A stretch of DNA of 64,000 bases. Source: Neoroseomonas alkaliterrae (GTDB taxonomy: Bacteria > Pseudomonadota > Alphaproteobacteria > Acetobacterales > Acetobacteraceae). A program made the position numbers and the translations under genes. Below the pieces are notes generated by a model that worked only from the letters and a program-made list of their open reading frames with translations, made no database searches and was not told where the DNA came from. The stretch lies in assembly GCF_014199195.1 (NCBI RefSeq), contig NZ_JACIJE010000009.1, forward strand, positions 1 through 64,000. Direction: 5' to 3'. Positions 43,599-52,565 of the stretch are shown here, piece after piece; positions within the stretch are counted from its first letter, which is position 1; the number at the start of each line of letters is the position of its first letter.

Positions 43599-44483
43599 AT
43601 GGCGCGCATCGGCTTCATCGGGCTCGGCAACATGGGCGCGCCGATGGCGCGCAATCTTCTCAAGGCCGGGCATGAGGTCGCGGGGTTCGACGTCATGGCG
43701 GCCGCGCTCGATGCCGTGCCCGGCGCCCGCCGCGCCGCCAGCGCTGCCGAGGCCGCGGCGGATGCGGATGTCGTCCTGACCATGCTGCCTGCAAGCGCCC
43801 ATGTCCGCGATGCCTGGCTCGGCACGGGCGGATTGATGGCCGCCGCCCGCCCGGATGCGCTGCTGATGGACTGCTCGACCATCGACGTCGGCACGGCGCG
43901 CGAGGTCGCCGCGGCCGCCGGGGAGCGCGACTTCCTGGACGCACCGGTCTCCGGCGGCGTGATGGGTGCCGAGGCGGGCACACTGACCTTCATGGTCGGC
44001 GGCAGCGAGGCCGGCTTCGCCCGCGCGCGGCCGGTGCTGGAGGCGATGGGGCGCAGCGTCGTCCATTGCGGCGCGGCCGGGGCCGGGCAGGCGGCGAAGC
44101 TGTGCAACAACATGATGCTGGCGGTCACCATGGCGGTGACCTGCGAGGCCTTCGTGCTCGCCGAGAAGCTCGGCCTGAGCCACCAGGCGCTGTTCGACGT
44201 GGCCTCGAAATCCTCCGCCCAGTCCTGGGCGCTGACCACCTATTGCCCGGTGCCCGGCCCGGTGCCCGCAAGCCCTGCCAATCGCGGCTACCGGCCCGGC
44301 TTCTCCGCGGCCCTGATGGTGAAGGATCTCGGCCTTGCGCAGCAATCGGCGAAGGAAGCCGGCGCGGTGACGCCCTTCGGCGCCCATGCGCTCGACCTCT
44401 ACCGGCGTTTCGTGGAGAAGGAGGGCGGCGGCGGCACCGATTTCTCCGGCATCATCGCCATGATCCGCGAAGGGAAAGCCTGA
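43599..44483 (+). CDS. mmsB: Beta-hydroxyacid dehydrogenase (3-hydroxyisobutyrate dehydrogenase-like)
   Basis: A 294-residue NAD(P) enzyme. The nucleotide motif is GLGNMG at 9-14, followed by LMDCSTID, the substrate motif DAPVSGGVMGAEAGTL and the catalytic Lys in GAGQAAKLCNNMML, with a C-terminal KDLGLAQQSAKE helix. The segment SSAQSWALTTYCPVPGP is typical of MmsB, which oxidises 3-hydroxyisobutyrate in valine breakdown; related acids are possible. Its stop overlaps the iron alcohol dehydrogenase start by one base. It lies 69 bp after the transporter operon and may be co-transcribed. Confidence 0.87.
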   Translation: MARIGFIGLGNMGAPMARNLLKAGHEVAGFDVMAAALDAVPGARRAASAAEAAADADVVLTMLPASAHVRDAWLGTGGLMAAARPDALLMDCSTIDVGTAREVAAAAGERDFLDAPVSGGVMGAEAGTLTFMVGGSEAGFARARPVLEAMGRSVVHCGAAGAGQAAKLCNNMMLAVTMAVTCEAFVLAEKLGLSHQALFDVASKSSAQSWALTTYCPVPGPVPASPANRGYRPGFSAALMVKDLGLAQQSAKEAGAVTPFGAHALDLYRRFVEKEGGGGTDFSGIIAMIREGKA

Positions 44484-45652
44484 TGACCACGAGTTTCGTC
44501 TCGCCGCGCCTGCTGATGATCGGCGGCGGCGCCGTCGGCAAGCTGGCGGAGGTGCTCGGCCAGTTCGGCCTGTCGAAGCCGCTGGTGGTGACGGACCCCT
44601 GGATGGTCTCCTCCGGCACGGTCGAGAAGGCGCTCGCGCCGCTCCGTGCGGCGGGACTCTCGCCCGCGGTATTCAGCGACACCGTGCCCGACCCGACCGA
44701 TACCGTGGTCGAGGCGGGGGTGGCGGCCATGAAGGCGGGCGACTTCGACTGCCTGGTCGGTTTCGGCGGCGGCAGCCCGATGGACACCGCCAAGGCCATG
44801 GCGATCCTGGCCGCCGCGCCGCCGGGTGCGAGGATGCGCGACTTCAAGGTGCCCGCGCAGGCCAACCGCGCGGCCCTGCCTGTCATCTGCGTGCCGACCA
44901 CCGCTGGCACGGGCAGCGAGGCGACGCGCTTCACCGTCATCACCGATACCGAGCGCGACGAGAAGATGCTCATCGCGGGCCTCGGCGCGTTGCCGCTCGC
45001 CGCCGTCGTGGATTTCGAACTGACGTTCAGCGTGCCGCCGCGCACAACCGCCGATACCGGGATCGACAGCCTGACCCATGCGCTCGAGGCCTTCGTGTCG
45101 AAGCGCGCGAACGACGAGGCCGACGAATACGCCCTGCGCGCGATGCGCCTGATCGCGCCCAATCTGCGCACCGTCTATCGGGAGCCCGCCAACGCCATCG
45201 CCCGCGCGGCGATGATGAAGGGGGCGACGCTCGCGGGGCTCGCCTTCTCGAACAGCAGCGTCGCCCTGGTCCATGGCATGTCGCGCCCGATCGGCGCGCA
45301 TTTCCACGTCCCGCACGGGCTTTCCAACGCCATGCTGCTGCCGGCGGTGACCGAGTTCAGCCTGAACGCCGCGCTTCCGCGCTATGCCGAGGCCGCACGC
45401 GCAATGGGTGTGGCGACCCCGGCCGAGGGTGACCAGGCCGCCGGCGCGAAGCTGCTGCAGGAACTGCGGGACCTCAATCGCGACCTCGCGGTGCCGACCC
45501 CCGCGGCCTATGGCATCGACCCGGCGAAGTGGGAGGCACTGCTGCCCACCATGGCCGAGCAGGCATTGGCCAGCGGCTCGCCGGCCAACAATCCGGCCGT
45601 GCCCACGGCGGAGGAGATCGTCGCGCTCTATCGCCGCGCCTGGACGGGCTGA
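44483..45652 (+). CDS. Iron-containing alcohol dehydrogenase
   Basis: A 389-residue group III dehydrogenase. The NAD motif GGGSPMDTAKA is present. The metal ligands are visible as Asp and His in DTGIDSLTHALEAFVS and two His in VHGMSRPIGAHFHVPHG. Length is standard. It oxidises a primary alcohol or semialdehyde. Being coupled to the hydroxyacid dehydrogenase gene (TGATG overlap), it could act on a related short hydroxyl compound from the operon's substrate; this is inference. Confidence 0.9.
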   Translation: MTTSFVSPRLLMIGGGAVGKLAEVLGQFGLSKPLVVTDPWMVSSGTVEKALAPLRAAGLSPAVFSDTVPDPTDTVVEAGVAAMKAGDFDCLVGFGGGSPMDTAKAMAILAAAPPGARMRDFKVPAQANRAALPVICVPTTAGTGSEATRFTVITDTERDEKMLIAGLGALPLAAVVDFELTFSVPPRTTADTGIDSLTHALEAFVSKRANDEADEYALRAMRLIAPNLRTVYREPANAIARAAMMKGATLAGLAFSNSSVALVHGMSRPIGAHFHVPHGLSNAMLLPAVTEFSLNAALPRYAEAARAMGVATPAEGDQAAGAKLLQELRDLNRDLAVPTPAAYGIDPAKWEALLPTMAEQALASGSPANNPAVPTAEEIVALYRRAWTG

Positions 45653-45672
45653 CAGGCATCAGCGCACGCGTC

Positions 45673-45702
45673 GCCCCGCGCGCAATGCGATGCGCGCGGG
45701 GC
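45673..45702 (+). terminator. Terminator between Fe-ADH and secDF
   Basis: Perfect 12-bp stem (gccccgcgcgca / tgcgcgcggggc) with an atgcga loop followed by TTT on the plus strand, in the gap between two convergent genes. Confidence 0.7.
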
Positions 45703-45709
45703 TTTCCGG

Positions 45710-48277
45710 CTACGCGGTCTTGCCGCCTTTCGGCGCGTCCGCCTCAGCCTCTCCGCGGCGCAGCCTGTTTCGGCCGGTGAAGAGCACGATCGGCGCCGCG
45801 ATGAAGGTCGAGGAGGAGGTGCCGATAATGATGCCCGCGATCATCAGCCAGGCGAACCCGGACAGCGTATCGCCGCCGAACAGCGCCAGCGGCACGGCCG
45901 AGAGCAGCAGCGTCATCGAGGTGCCGAGGGTGCGGTTCAGCGTCTCGTTGATCGAGAGATCCACGAGCTGCTCGAGCGGCATGGTCTTGAACTTGCGCAG
46001 GTTCTCCCGCATCCGGTCGAACACCACGACCTTGTCGTTGGCGTTGAAGCCGATGATGGTCAGGATGGCCGCCACGGTGGTGAGGTTGAACTCGATCCCC
46101 GTCACCACCATCACGCCGACGACCTTGGTGGTGTCGAGCAGCAGCGTGGCTACGCCGGCGATGCCGAACTGCCATTCGAAGCGGAACCAGATGTAGAGCA
46201 GCATCGCTGCGAAGGAGAGTCCGAGGGCGATCATCCCGCCCATGAAGAGCTCGTCCGAAACGCGGTTGCCCACCGCCTCCACGCGCAGGATCCTGGTGCC
46301 TGGGGCGGCCTGTTCCAGCGCGCCGCGCACGCGGTTCACCGCGACCTGCACCGCGCCCTCGTCGCCCTGGGCCGGCAGGCGCACGGCGAAGGTCGAGGGA
46401 TCGCCGAACTGCAGGATGGTCACGTCGCCGAGGCCGAGCCCGCCGGCCGCCGCGCGCAGCACCGAGATGTCTCCTGGCCCCGGCGTGCGGATCTCCATCT
46501 CGATCCCGCCCTTGAAGTCGATGCCCTTCTCGAGCCCCGGATGGAAGGCGATGACGACGGAGGTCGTCGAGAGGATCGCCGAGACGATCAGCCCCGCGCG
46601 CGCGCCGCGCATGAACGGGATCCTCGTCACGTCGGGGACGATGCGGAACAGGGGGCGGCCAAGGCGCTGGAGGAAGGTGAGCCCCGGGCGCTCCACAACC
46701 GGCAGTTCCTTCGGCCGGGTGCGCTTGTACCACCAGGAGACCATCAGGCGGGTCAGCACGGTCGCGGTCCACATCTGGACCACGGTGCCGATCGCCACCG
46801 TCACGGCGAAGCCCTTCACCGGCCCGGACCCGAAGCCGTAGAGGCAGGCCATGGCGATCAGGTTGGTCAGGTTGGAGTCCATGATCGTGCCGGAGGCCTT
46901 GGTGTAGCCGGCCTCGAGCGCGTTGATCGGACTTCGCCCGTTCTTCACCTCCTCGCGGATGCGCTCATTGATCAGGATGTTGGCGTCGAGCGCGGTGCCG
47001 AGCGTGAGCACGATGCCGGCGATGCCGGGCAGGGTCAGCGTGCCCTCCATCAGCGACAACACCGCGACCATCAGCACGATGTTGAACACCAGCGCGATGT
47101 TGGCGAACCAGCCGAACAGGCCGTAGGCGAGGCCCATGTAAAGGAAGACGAAGACCGTCCCGACCGCGAGCGAGATCATGCCCGCCCGGATCGCATCCGC
47201 CCCGAGTTCGGGTCCGACCGTGCGTTCCTCGACCACCGTCAGCGGCGCTGGCAGGGCGCCGGCGCGCAGCAGCACCGCGAGGTCATTCGCGCTGCGCGCG
47301 GTGAAGTTGCCGCTGATCTGGCCTTGGCCGCCGAGGATCGGTTCGCGGATCACCGGGGCGGTGATTACCTTCTCGTCCAGCACCACGGCGAAGGGCCGGC
47401 CGACATTCTCGCGCGTGATCTGCGCGAAGCGGCGCGTGCCGACGGAATCGAAGGTGAAGTTCACCACCCATTCGCCGGTTCGGCTGTCCTGCCCGGCGCG
47501 GGCATTCGTAAGGTTCGCGCCGTCCACCTCGACGCGCCGGCGCACGGCGTAACGCTCCTGGCCGCGTTCGCCGGGCAGGAACATCACGCCCGGCGGCGGG
47601 GTCGCCGCCATGGAGGCGGCCTCGTCCACAAGGTGGAAGGTCATGCGCGCCGTGCGGCCGAGCAGTTCCTTGATGCGGTTCGGGTCCTCGACGCCGGGCA
47701 GCGTCACCAGGATGCGCTGCGAACCCTGGCGCGCGATCAGCGCCTCGGCCACGCCCGTCTCGTCCACGCGGCGGCGGACGATCTCGATGGACTGCTCCAC
47801 CGCCGAGGTGGCCTTGGCGCGCAGCCCGACCTCGGTCAGCGTCGCCCAGATCTGGCCGTCGGGGCCGGCCGTCACCTCGATGTCGGGCACGCTCTGCCCG
47901 GTCGCGAGCTGCACCGGATTGGACAGTTCGCGCAGCGCCGCGATGGCGGCCTGGACCTGCCCGGGCTCGGTCACGCGCACGCCCATGCGGCGGTTCGGTG
48001 CGTCCGTCGCGAGGTTGACGTAGCGGATGTTCGCCGCGCGCAGCCGCGTGCGTGCCCCGTCCACAAGGCCGTCGAGCCGCTCCCGCACGACGGTGTTCAT
48101 GTCCACCTCGAGCAGCAGGTAGGACCCGCCGCGCAGATCGAGGCCGAGATTGACCTGCCGGACGGGGAACCAGTCCGGGAAGGCCGCGCGCGGGATCAGG
48201 TTCGGGATGCTGACCAGCGTGCCGAGGATCAGCACCGCGAGGATCGCGGCAATCTTCCAGCGCGCGAAATGAAGCAT
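45710..48277 (-). CDS. secDF: Fused protein-export membrane protein SecDF
   Basis: A single 855-residue protein joining SecD and SecF, the proton-driven accessory of the SecYEG translocon. SecD landmarks are NLGLDLRGGSYLL near the N-terminus, a large periplasmic domain (residues ~60-360), and GTALDANILINERIREE in helix 4. SecF begins near residue 565 with GIDFKGGIEMEIRT and has NDKVVVFDRMREN and TSMTLLLSAVPL. Twelve membrane segments are expected. ATG 48277 has only a weak ribosome site, but it starts the typical LHFARWKIAAI helix. In many bacteria these are two genes. Confidence 0.94.
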   Translation of the reverse strand: MLHFARWKIAAILAVLILGTLVSIPNLIPRAAFPDWFPVRQVNLGLDLRGGSYLLLEVDMNTVVRERLDGLVDGARTRLRAANIRYVNLATDAPNRRMGVRVTEPGQVQAAIAALRELSNPVQLATGQSVPDIEVTAGPDGQIWATLTEVGLRAKATSAVEQSIEIVRRRVDETGVAEALIARQGSQRILVTLPGVEDPNRIKELLGRTARMTFHLVDEAASMAATPPPGVMFLPGERGQERYAVRRRVEVDGANLTNARAGQDSRTGEWVVNFTFDSVGTRRFAQITRENVGRPFAVVLDEKVITAPVIREPILGGQGQISGNFTARSANDLAVLLRAGALPAPLTVVEERTVGPELGADAIRAGMISLAVGTVFVFLYMGLAYGLFGWFANIALVFNIVLMVAVLSLMEGTLTLPGIAGIVLTLGTALDANILINERIREEVKNGRSPINALEAGYTKASGTIMDSNLTNLIAMACLYGFGSGPVKGFAVTVAIGTVVQMWTATVLTRLMVSWWYKRTRPKELPVVERPGLTFLQRLGRPLFRIVPDVTRIPFMRGARAGLIVSAILSTTSVVIAFHPGLEKGIDFKGGIEMEIRTPGPGDISVLRAAAGGLGLGDVTILQFGDPSTFAVRLPAQGDEGAVQVAVNRVRGALEQAAPGTRILRVEAVGNRVSDELFMGGMIALGLSFAAMLLYIWFRFEWQFGIAGVATLLLDTTKVVGVMVVTGIEFNLTTVAAILTIIGFNANDKVVVFDRMRENLRKFKTMPLEQLVDLSINETLNRTLGTSMTLLLSAVPLALFGGDTLSGFAWLMIAGIIIGTSSSTFIAAPIVLFTGRNRLRRGEAEADAPKGGKTA

Positions 48278-48623
48278 GGGCGAAGGGAACCCCAGGGTTT
48301 CAGGCGGGCGGACAATGGCGAGGGGGGAGGGGGGATGCAACCCCGGCAAGCGCGTGGCCGCGCGGCGGGCGGGAAAAGGCGCGGCAGCGGCGGAACGATC
48401 CGGTGCATGTCCGCCCCGCCGCCGCCGCGGTTCCTGCAGCGCGCGCCGCAGCCACGATGCCAGGGAATGAAATCTTCGCCGTGGCGGTCATACCCCGGAA
48501 CCGTCAGCGCCGCCCGCCCGGTGGGGGCAGAGGGCGGCCCGCCGCGCGGGAAGGCGAGCCGGCCGCCTCATGCTCAAGCCTCAGGCGACTCCAAAGGCCT
48601 GACGCCTCTGCTAAAGGCCGCGC
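48278..48623. other. Intergenic stretch upstream of secDF
   Basis: About 345 bp between divergent genes. Short open frames have Arg/Ala-biased shadow composition and no ribosome sites. yajC, often next to secD, is not here. It must hold the secDF promoter, but I cannot identify boxes with confidence. Confidence 0.5.
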
Positions 48624-49583
48624 ATGAGCGCCAGCACCCATCGACTCGCCCTTGCCGTCATCGGCGCGGGCCATTTCGGCCGCTTCCATGTCCTCAAGGC
48701 GGCGGCCAATCCGCGTGTGCGGCTGGTGGGGCTTGCGGATGCGGACCCCGCCCGTGCTGCGGCCGTGGCCGCCGAGGCCGGCACCGCCGTGCTGACGGCG
48801 GAGGAGGCCATCGCGCAGGCCGAGGCCGTCATCGTCGCCGCGCCGACCCGCTTCCACCATGACCTCGCCCTCGCGGCCCTTCAGGCCGGGCGGCATGTCT
48901 TCGTCGAGAAGCCGATCGCCGCGACGCTGGCCGAGGCCGATGCGCTGGTCGCCGCCGCCGCGGCGCGGGGCCGTGTGCTCCAGGTCGGCCATATCGAGCG
49001 CTTCTCGGCGGCCTTCCGCGCCGTGGTCGGCGCGCCTGCGGGCGGCCGGGCACTGTCCTGGGATGCGGTGCGCGCCGCGCCGTTCCGGCCGCGCAGCCTT
49101 GATGTCTCCGTCGTGCTGGACCTGATGATCCACGACATCGACCTCGTCCTGACCCTGGCCGGTGCGGATCCCGAGGCGGTGGAGGCGGTCGGCGCCGCGG
49201 TGGCCTCCGAGCGCCCGGATTTCGCGGTGGCCCGGCTCCGTTTCCCGGGCGGGCGCGCGGCGGTGCTGACCGCCTCGCGCGTCTCGATCGCCATGGAACG
49301 CCGGCTCCGGGTTCTCGGCACGGAGGGGGAGATGAGCGTCAACTTCCTCGACCGGTCCCTCGCCGTGCTGCGGAAGGGCGGCGCCGAGCCGGTCGCGACG
49401 ATGCCAGGCTCCGGCGTGGACCGCGCCACCTGGACCGACCACGACAGCCTGGAGGCGGAGCAGGCCGCCTTCGTCGCCGCCTGCCTGGACGGGGCGCCGG
49501 TTGTGGTGGACGGTGCGGCCGGCCGGCGCGCGCTCAAGGTCGCGCTGGCGGTGGAAGCGGCGATCGCCGGAGGAAGCGCATGA
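48624..49583 (+). CDS. Gfo/Idh/MocA family dehydrogenase
   Basis: A 319-residue NAD(P)-dependent oxidoreductase. It has the GAGHFG nucleotide motif at about 14-19, the EKP motif at 95-97 (FVEKPIA), then VGHIERF at 121-127. The GHIERF motif and moderate length resemble sugar-nucleotide 3-dehydrogenases of the WlbA/GnnA kind, and in related alphaproteobacteria such a gene is found near lpxB; here lpxB is about 4 kb away. That role is a suggestion only. It overlaps the ketopantoate-reductase-like gene by 4 bp. Confidence 0.82.
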   Translation: MSASTHRLALAVIGAGHFGRFHVLKAAANPRVRLVGLADADPARAAAVAAEAGTAVLTAEEAIAQAEAVIVAAPTRFHHDLALAALQAGRHVFVEKPIAATLAEADALVAAAAARGRVLQVGHIERFSAAFRAVVGAPAGGRALSWDAVRAAPFRPRSLDVSVVLDLMIHDIDLVLTLAGADPEAVEAVGAAVASERPDFAVARLRFPGGRAAVLTASRVSIAMERRLRVLGTEGEMSVNFLDRSLAVLRKGGAEPVATMPGSGVDRATWTDHDSLEAEQAAFVAACLDGAPVVVDGAAGRRALKVALAVEAAIAGGSA

Positions 49584-50647
49584 GCACACCACGCATCGCG
49601 ATCGTCGGCGCCGGGGCGGTCGGCGGCTATGCCGGCGCCTACATGGCGCAGGCCGGCCACGACGTGACCTTCGTGGACCCCTGGCCCGAACACGTCGAGG
49701 CGATGCGCGCGCGCGGCCTCACCATCCAGCACCTGAAGGACGTGCCCGAGTTCACCGTGCCGGTGAAGGCCATCCACATCACCGAACTGCAGTCCTTCGC
49801 GAAGCAGCGCCTGGTGGACATCGCCTTCATCTGCATGAAGTCCTACGACACCGCCTGGGCGACGGCGATGGTCGCGCAGTATCTCGCGCCCGGGGGCTAT
49901 GTCGTCTCGCTTCAGAACTGCATCAACGAGGAAGTGATCGCCGGCGTCGTCGGCTGGGGCCGCGTGCTCGGCGCCATCGCCTCGCTCATCACGGTGGAAC
50001 TCGCCGCGCCGGGGCTGGTGAAGCGCGCCGCCGGGAAGTCGGGGGCCGCGCACACCGTCTATCGCGTCGGCGAGCCGCATGGCCGCATCACGCCGCGGGC
50101 GGAGATGGTGACATCGCTTCTCGCACTTTCCGATTCGGCTCTGACCACGACCAATCTCTGGGGCGAGCGATGGTCCAAGCTCGTGGCCAACGTCATGGGC
50201 AACGGCATCGCCGCCGCAACCGGGATGGTGGCGAAGGACGCGACGGCCGACGATGCCATCCGCGCCTTCGCCGCGCGCCTGGGCAGCGAGGCGATCCGCG
50301 TCGGGCAGGCCCTCGGCTACGAGCTCGAGGAGATCCTGCACCTCGACCCCGAGATCATCGCCCGCGCGGGGGAGGGCGATGCCGAGGCCCGCGCCGCCTA
50401 TGACGCGCAGCGGCTTGCCGACACGCAGAAGCCCGGCGGCGGCGCGCATCGCGCCTCCATGGGCCAGGACATGGTGAAGGGCCGCCGCACCGAGATCGAG
50501 TTCCTCAACGGCTTCGTCGTCGCCAAGGGCCGGGAGGTCGGGATCGCCGCGCCGGCCAATGCCGCGCTGACGGAGATCGTGAAGCGCGTCGAGCGGGGCG
50601 AGGCGCAGCCATCGCCCGACCTGATCCGAGCGCTGCGGCTGAACTGA
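49580..50647 (+). CDS. Ketopantoate reductase family (ApbA/PanE-like) protein
   Basis: A 355-residue two-domain NADP-dependent reductase. The N-terminal GAGAVGGYAGAYMA motif, CMKSYDTAWA (the KS contact) and SLQNCINEE match the PanE/ApbA Rossmann domain. The C-terminal domain contains the Lys/Asn segment WSKLVANVMGNGIAA and SMGQDMVKGRRTEIEFLNG. It is about 40-50 residues longer than classical 2-dehydropantoate 2-reductase because of an insertion around residues 250-290, so another 2-oxoacid substrate is possible. Coupled by ATGA to the Gfo/Idh gene. Confidence 0.85.
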   Translation: MSTPRIAIVGAGAVGGYAGAYMAQAGHDVTFVDPWPEHVEAMRARGLTIQHLKDVPEFTVPVKAIHITELQSFAKQRLVDIAFICMKSYDTAWATAMVAQYLAPGGYVVSLQNCINEEVIAGVVGWGRVLGAIASLITVELAAPGLVKRAAGKSGAAHTVYRVGEPHGRITPRAEMVTSLLALSDSALTTTNLWGERWSKLVANVMGNGIAAATGMVAKDATADDAIRAFAARLGSEAIRVGQALGYELEEILHLDPEIIARAGEGDAEARAAYDAQRLADTQKPGGGAHRASMGQDMVKGRRTEIEFLNGFVVAKGREVGIAAPANAALTEIVKRVERGEAQPSPDLIRALRLN

Positions 50648-50659
50648 CCGGCGGTCGCA

Positions 50660-50681
50660 CACGCATTCCGCGAAATGCGTG
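50660..50681. terminator. Hairpin after the PanE-like gene
   Basis: Perfect 8-bp stem (cacgcatt / aatgcgtg) with a ccgcga loop, 12 bp after the stop and followed by AATAATCCC. It lies in the 163-bp gap before the subtilase gene. Confidence 0.5.
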
Positions 50682-50810
50682 AATAATCCCGTGTAACCGC
50701 AATCACGGTGAGCTGTGCGCCTTCGCGCAAAGGTTGTCTCCGTGGCCCGGCCTCGCGGCCGCAAGCCGCCCTCACTCCCGTGAGGCCACATGAGGAAACG
50801 GAGGCCCGAC

Positions 50811-52538
50811 ATGGCACGGACACCGAAGCGCGTGGCTGCCGACCTGGGCGACCATGCTCCCCGCCGGCTGATCATCGAATGCAAGCCTGCCCAGGTCGCG
50901 GCCATGGCCATGGCGCCCGCGGCGGCCGTGCCGCGCGACTTGGCCGCCATCGTCAAGGAGGCCGGCGCGACGCTCGACACGGGCTTCGCCCCGGTCCTGC
51001 TCCCGGCGGTGGCGGGCCAGGATCCGATGGAGCCCGGCTTCGACACCAGCACGCGCTTCGATGTCTCGGCCGCGCCGGGCGATGCGACGATGCTGCTCGT
51101 GGCCGACGGCGATGCCGCCGCCGCCGAGGCGCTGGCGAAGCGCCCCGAGGTCGTCCAGGTCTTCGCCGACCTGCCCATCGAGCCCTGCCTGATCTGTCCG
51201 GGCAGCCCCCCGCTCGGCAATGCCGCGGACGTCGCGAACCTCCTCTGCACCCGCGTGATGCAGGAGCGCGGGCTGAACGGCCTCGGCGTGCTGCTGGCCA
51301 TCGTGGATACCGGCATCAACAAGAACCATCTGGCGTCGCTCGGGATCACGCCGGCGATGGATGTCGGGCGGAGCTGGACTCCCGCGGCGGGCATGACGCC
51401 CTTCGATGCACCGGTCGGCCACGGCACCATGTGCGCCTTCGACGCGCTGATCGGAGCGCCGCGGGCGACTTTGCTTGACATCCAGCTCCTGCGTTCGGGG
51501 GCTGGTGCCTTCACCGCCTTCCTGTCCGACGCGGTGCGCGCCTTCGACCACCTGCGCCGCATCATGGAGGCCCCGCGGCGCCCGGGCGAGACGCGCTCGC
51601 TCGTCGTGAACAATTCCTGGGGCATGTTCCATCCGAGCTGGGACTTCCCGCCCGGTGACCCGCGCAACTACTCCGACAACCCGAACCATCCGTTCAACCG
51701 CGCGGTGGCAGCGCTCGAGGCGGCCGGGGCCGACATCCTCTTCGCCGCGGGGAATTGCGGCTCCGACTGCCCGGATGGCCGGTGCCAGGGCGTGACCAAC
51801 CGTACCATCTACGGGGCGAACGGCCATCCCTCGGTGCTGACGGTCGCGGGCGTGGACACGACGAAGAAGCGCGTCGGGTATTCGAGCAAGGGCCCGGGTC
51901 GGCTGTCCGTGAACAAGCCCGACATCGCCGGCTACACGCATTTCGCCGGATCCGGCGTCTATGCGGCGGATGGCGGCACCTCCGCCGCCTGCCCGGTGGT
52001 CGCCGGCGTGGTCGCCGCGGCGCGCACGAAAAAGCCCTTCCTGCCGGGCAACCCCTCGGCCTCGCCCCATGCGATGCGGGAACTGATCCGTTCGACCGCC
52101 GAGGATCTCGGCGCGGCCGGCTTCGACCACGACACCGGCTACGGCGTCGTGAATGGCTGCGCGGTGGCGGATCGTGTGGTGCCGCAGATCATCGTTCCGC
52201 CGATCGACATCTGCCGTCGCTTCCCCGATCTGTGCCGCAGGCCGGTGCCGATCGACTTCTGCCGGCGCTACCCGCAGCTCTGCAATCCGGTGCCGGGTCC
52301 GGTTCCCGGTCCGATCCCCGGCCCCATCCCGGGGCCCGTTCCCGCTCCGATCCCCGGTCCGATCCCCGGTCCGCGTCCCTTGCCGGGCCTCGGCGATGCG
52401 GAAGCGGGCGAGGCGAGCCTCGAGCAGATTCTCGCGGCGATGTGGCAGATGGGCTATGAGGATGCCCGGCGCGACGCCGCGGCTGCGCCCGCCCCGCAAC
52501 GCAGGGCCGGCGGCTGCGCCTGCGGCGGCGGCGACTGA
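50811..52538 (+). CDS. Cysteine-rich subtilisin-like (S8) serine protease with Pro-rich tail
   Basis: A 575-residue subtilase. The catalytic triad is Asp166 (AIVDTGIN), His204 (VGHGTMCA) and Ser391 (GGTSAACPVVAG), with oxyanion Asn315 (AAGNCG). Residues ~20-130 act as a prodomain, ending PEVVQVFADLPIEPC. After the catalytic domain come two tandem units, PIDICRRFPDLC and PIDFCRRYPQLC (464-491), a PGPIP repeat (493-522), and a tail ending GGCACGGGD. About 14 Cys is unusual for the family. No signal peptide is visible (MARTPKRVAADLG). ATG 50811 has GGAGG; an upstream in-frame ATG at 50790 does not. The next gene resembles the prodomain end. Confidence 0.88.
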   Translation: MARTPKRVAADLGDHAPRRLIIECKPAQVAAMAMAPAAAVPRDLAAIVKEAGATLDTGFAPVLLPAVAGQDPMEPGFDTSTRFDVSAAPGDATMLLVADGDAAAAEALAKRPEVVQVFADLPIEPCLICPGSPPLGNAADVANLLCTRVMQERGLNGLGVLLAIVDTGINKNHLASLGITPAMDVGRSWTPAAGMTPFDAPVGHGTMCAFDALIGAPRATLLDIQLLRSGAGAFTAFLSDAVRAFDHLRRIMEAPRRPGETRSLVVNNSWGMFHPSWDFPPGDPRNYSDNPNHPFNRAVAALEAAGADILFAAGNCGSDCPDGRCQGVTNRTIYGANGHPSVLTVAGVDTTKKRVGYSSKGPGRLSVNKPDIAGYTHFAGSGVYAADGGTSAACPVVAGVVAAARTKKPFLPGNPSASPHAMRELIRSTAEDLGAAGFDHDTGYGVVNGCAVADRVVPQIIVPPIDICRRFPDLCRRPVPIDFCRRYPQLCNPVPGPVPGPIPGPIPGPVPAPIPGPIPGPRPLPGLGDAEAGEASLEQILAAMWQMGYEDARRDAAAAPAPQRRAGGCACGGGD

Positions 52539-52565
52539 ACCGCGCCGCGGAACGAGGAGGCCGGC

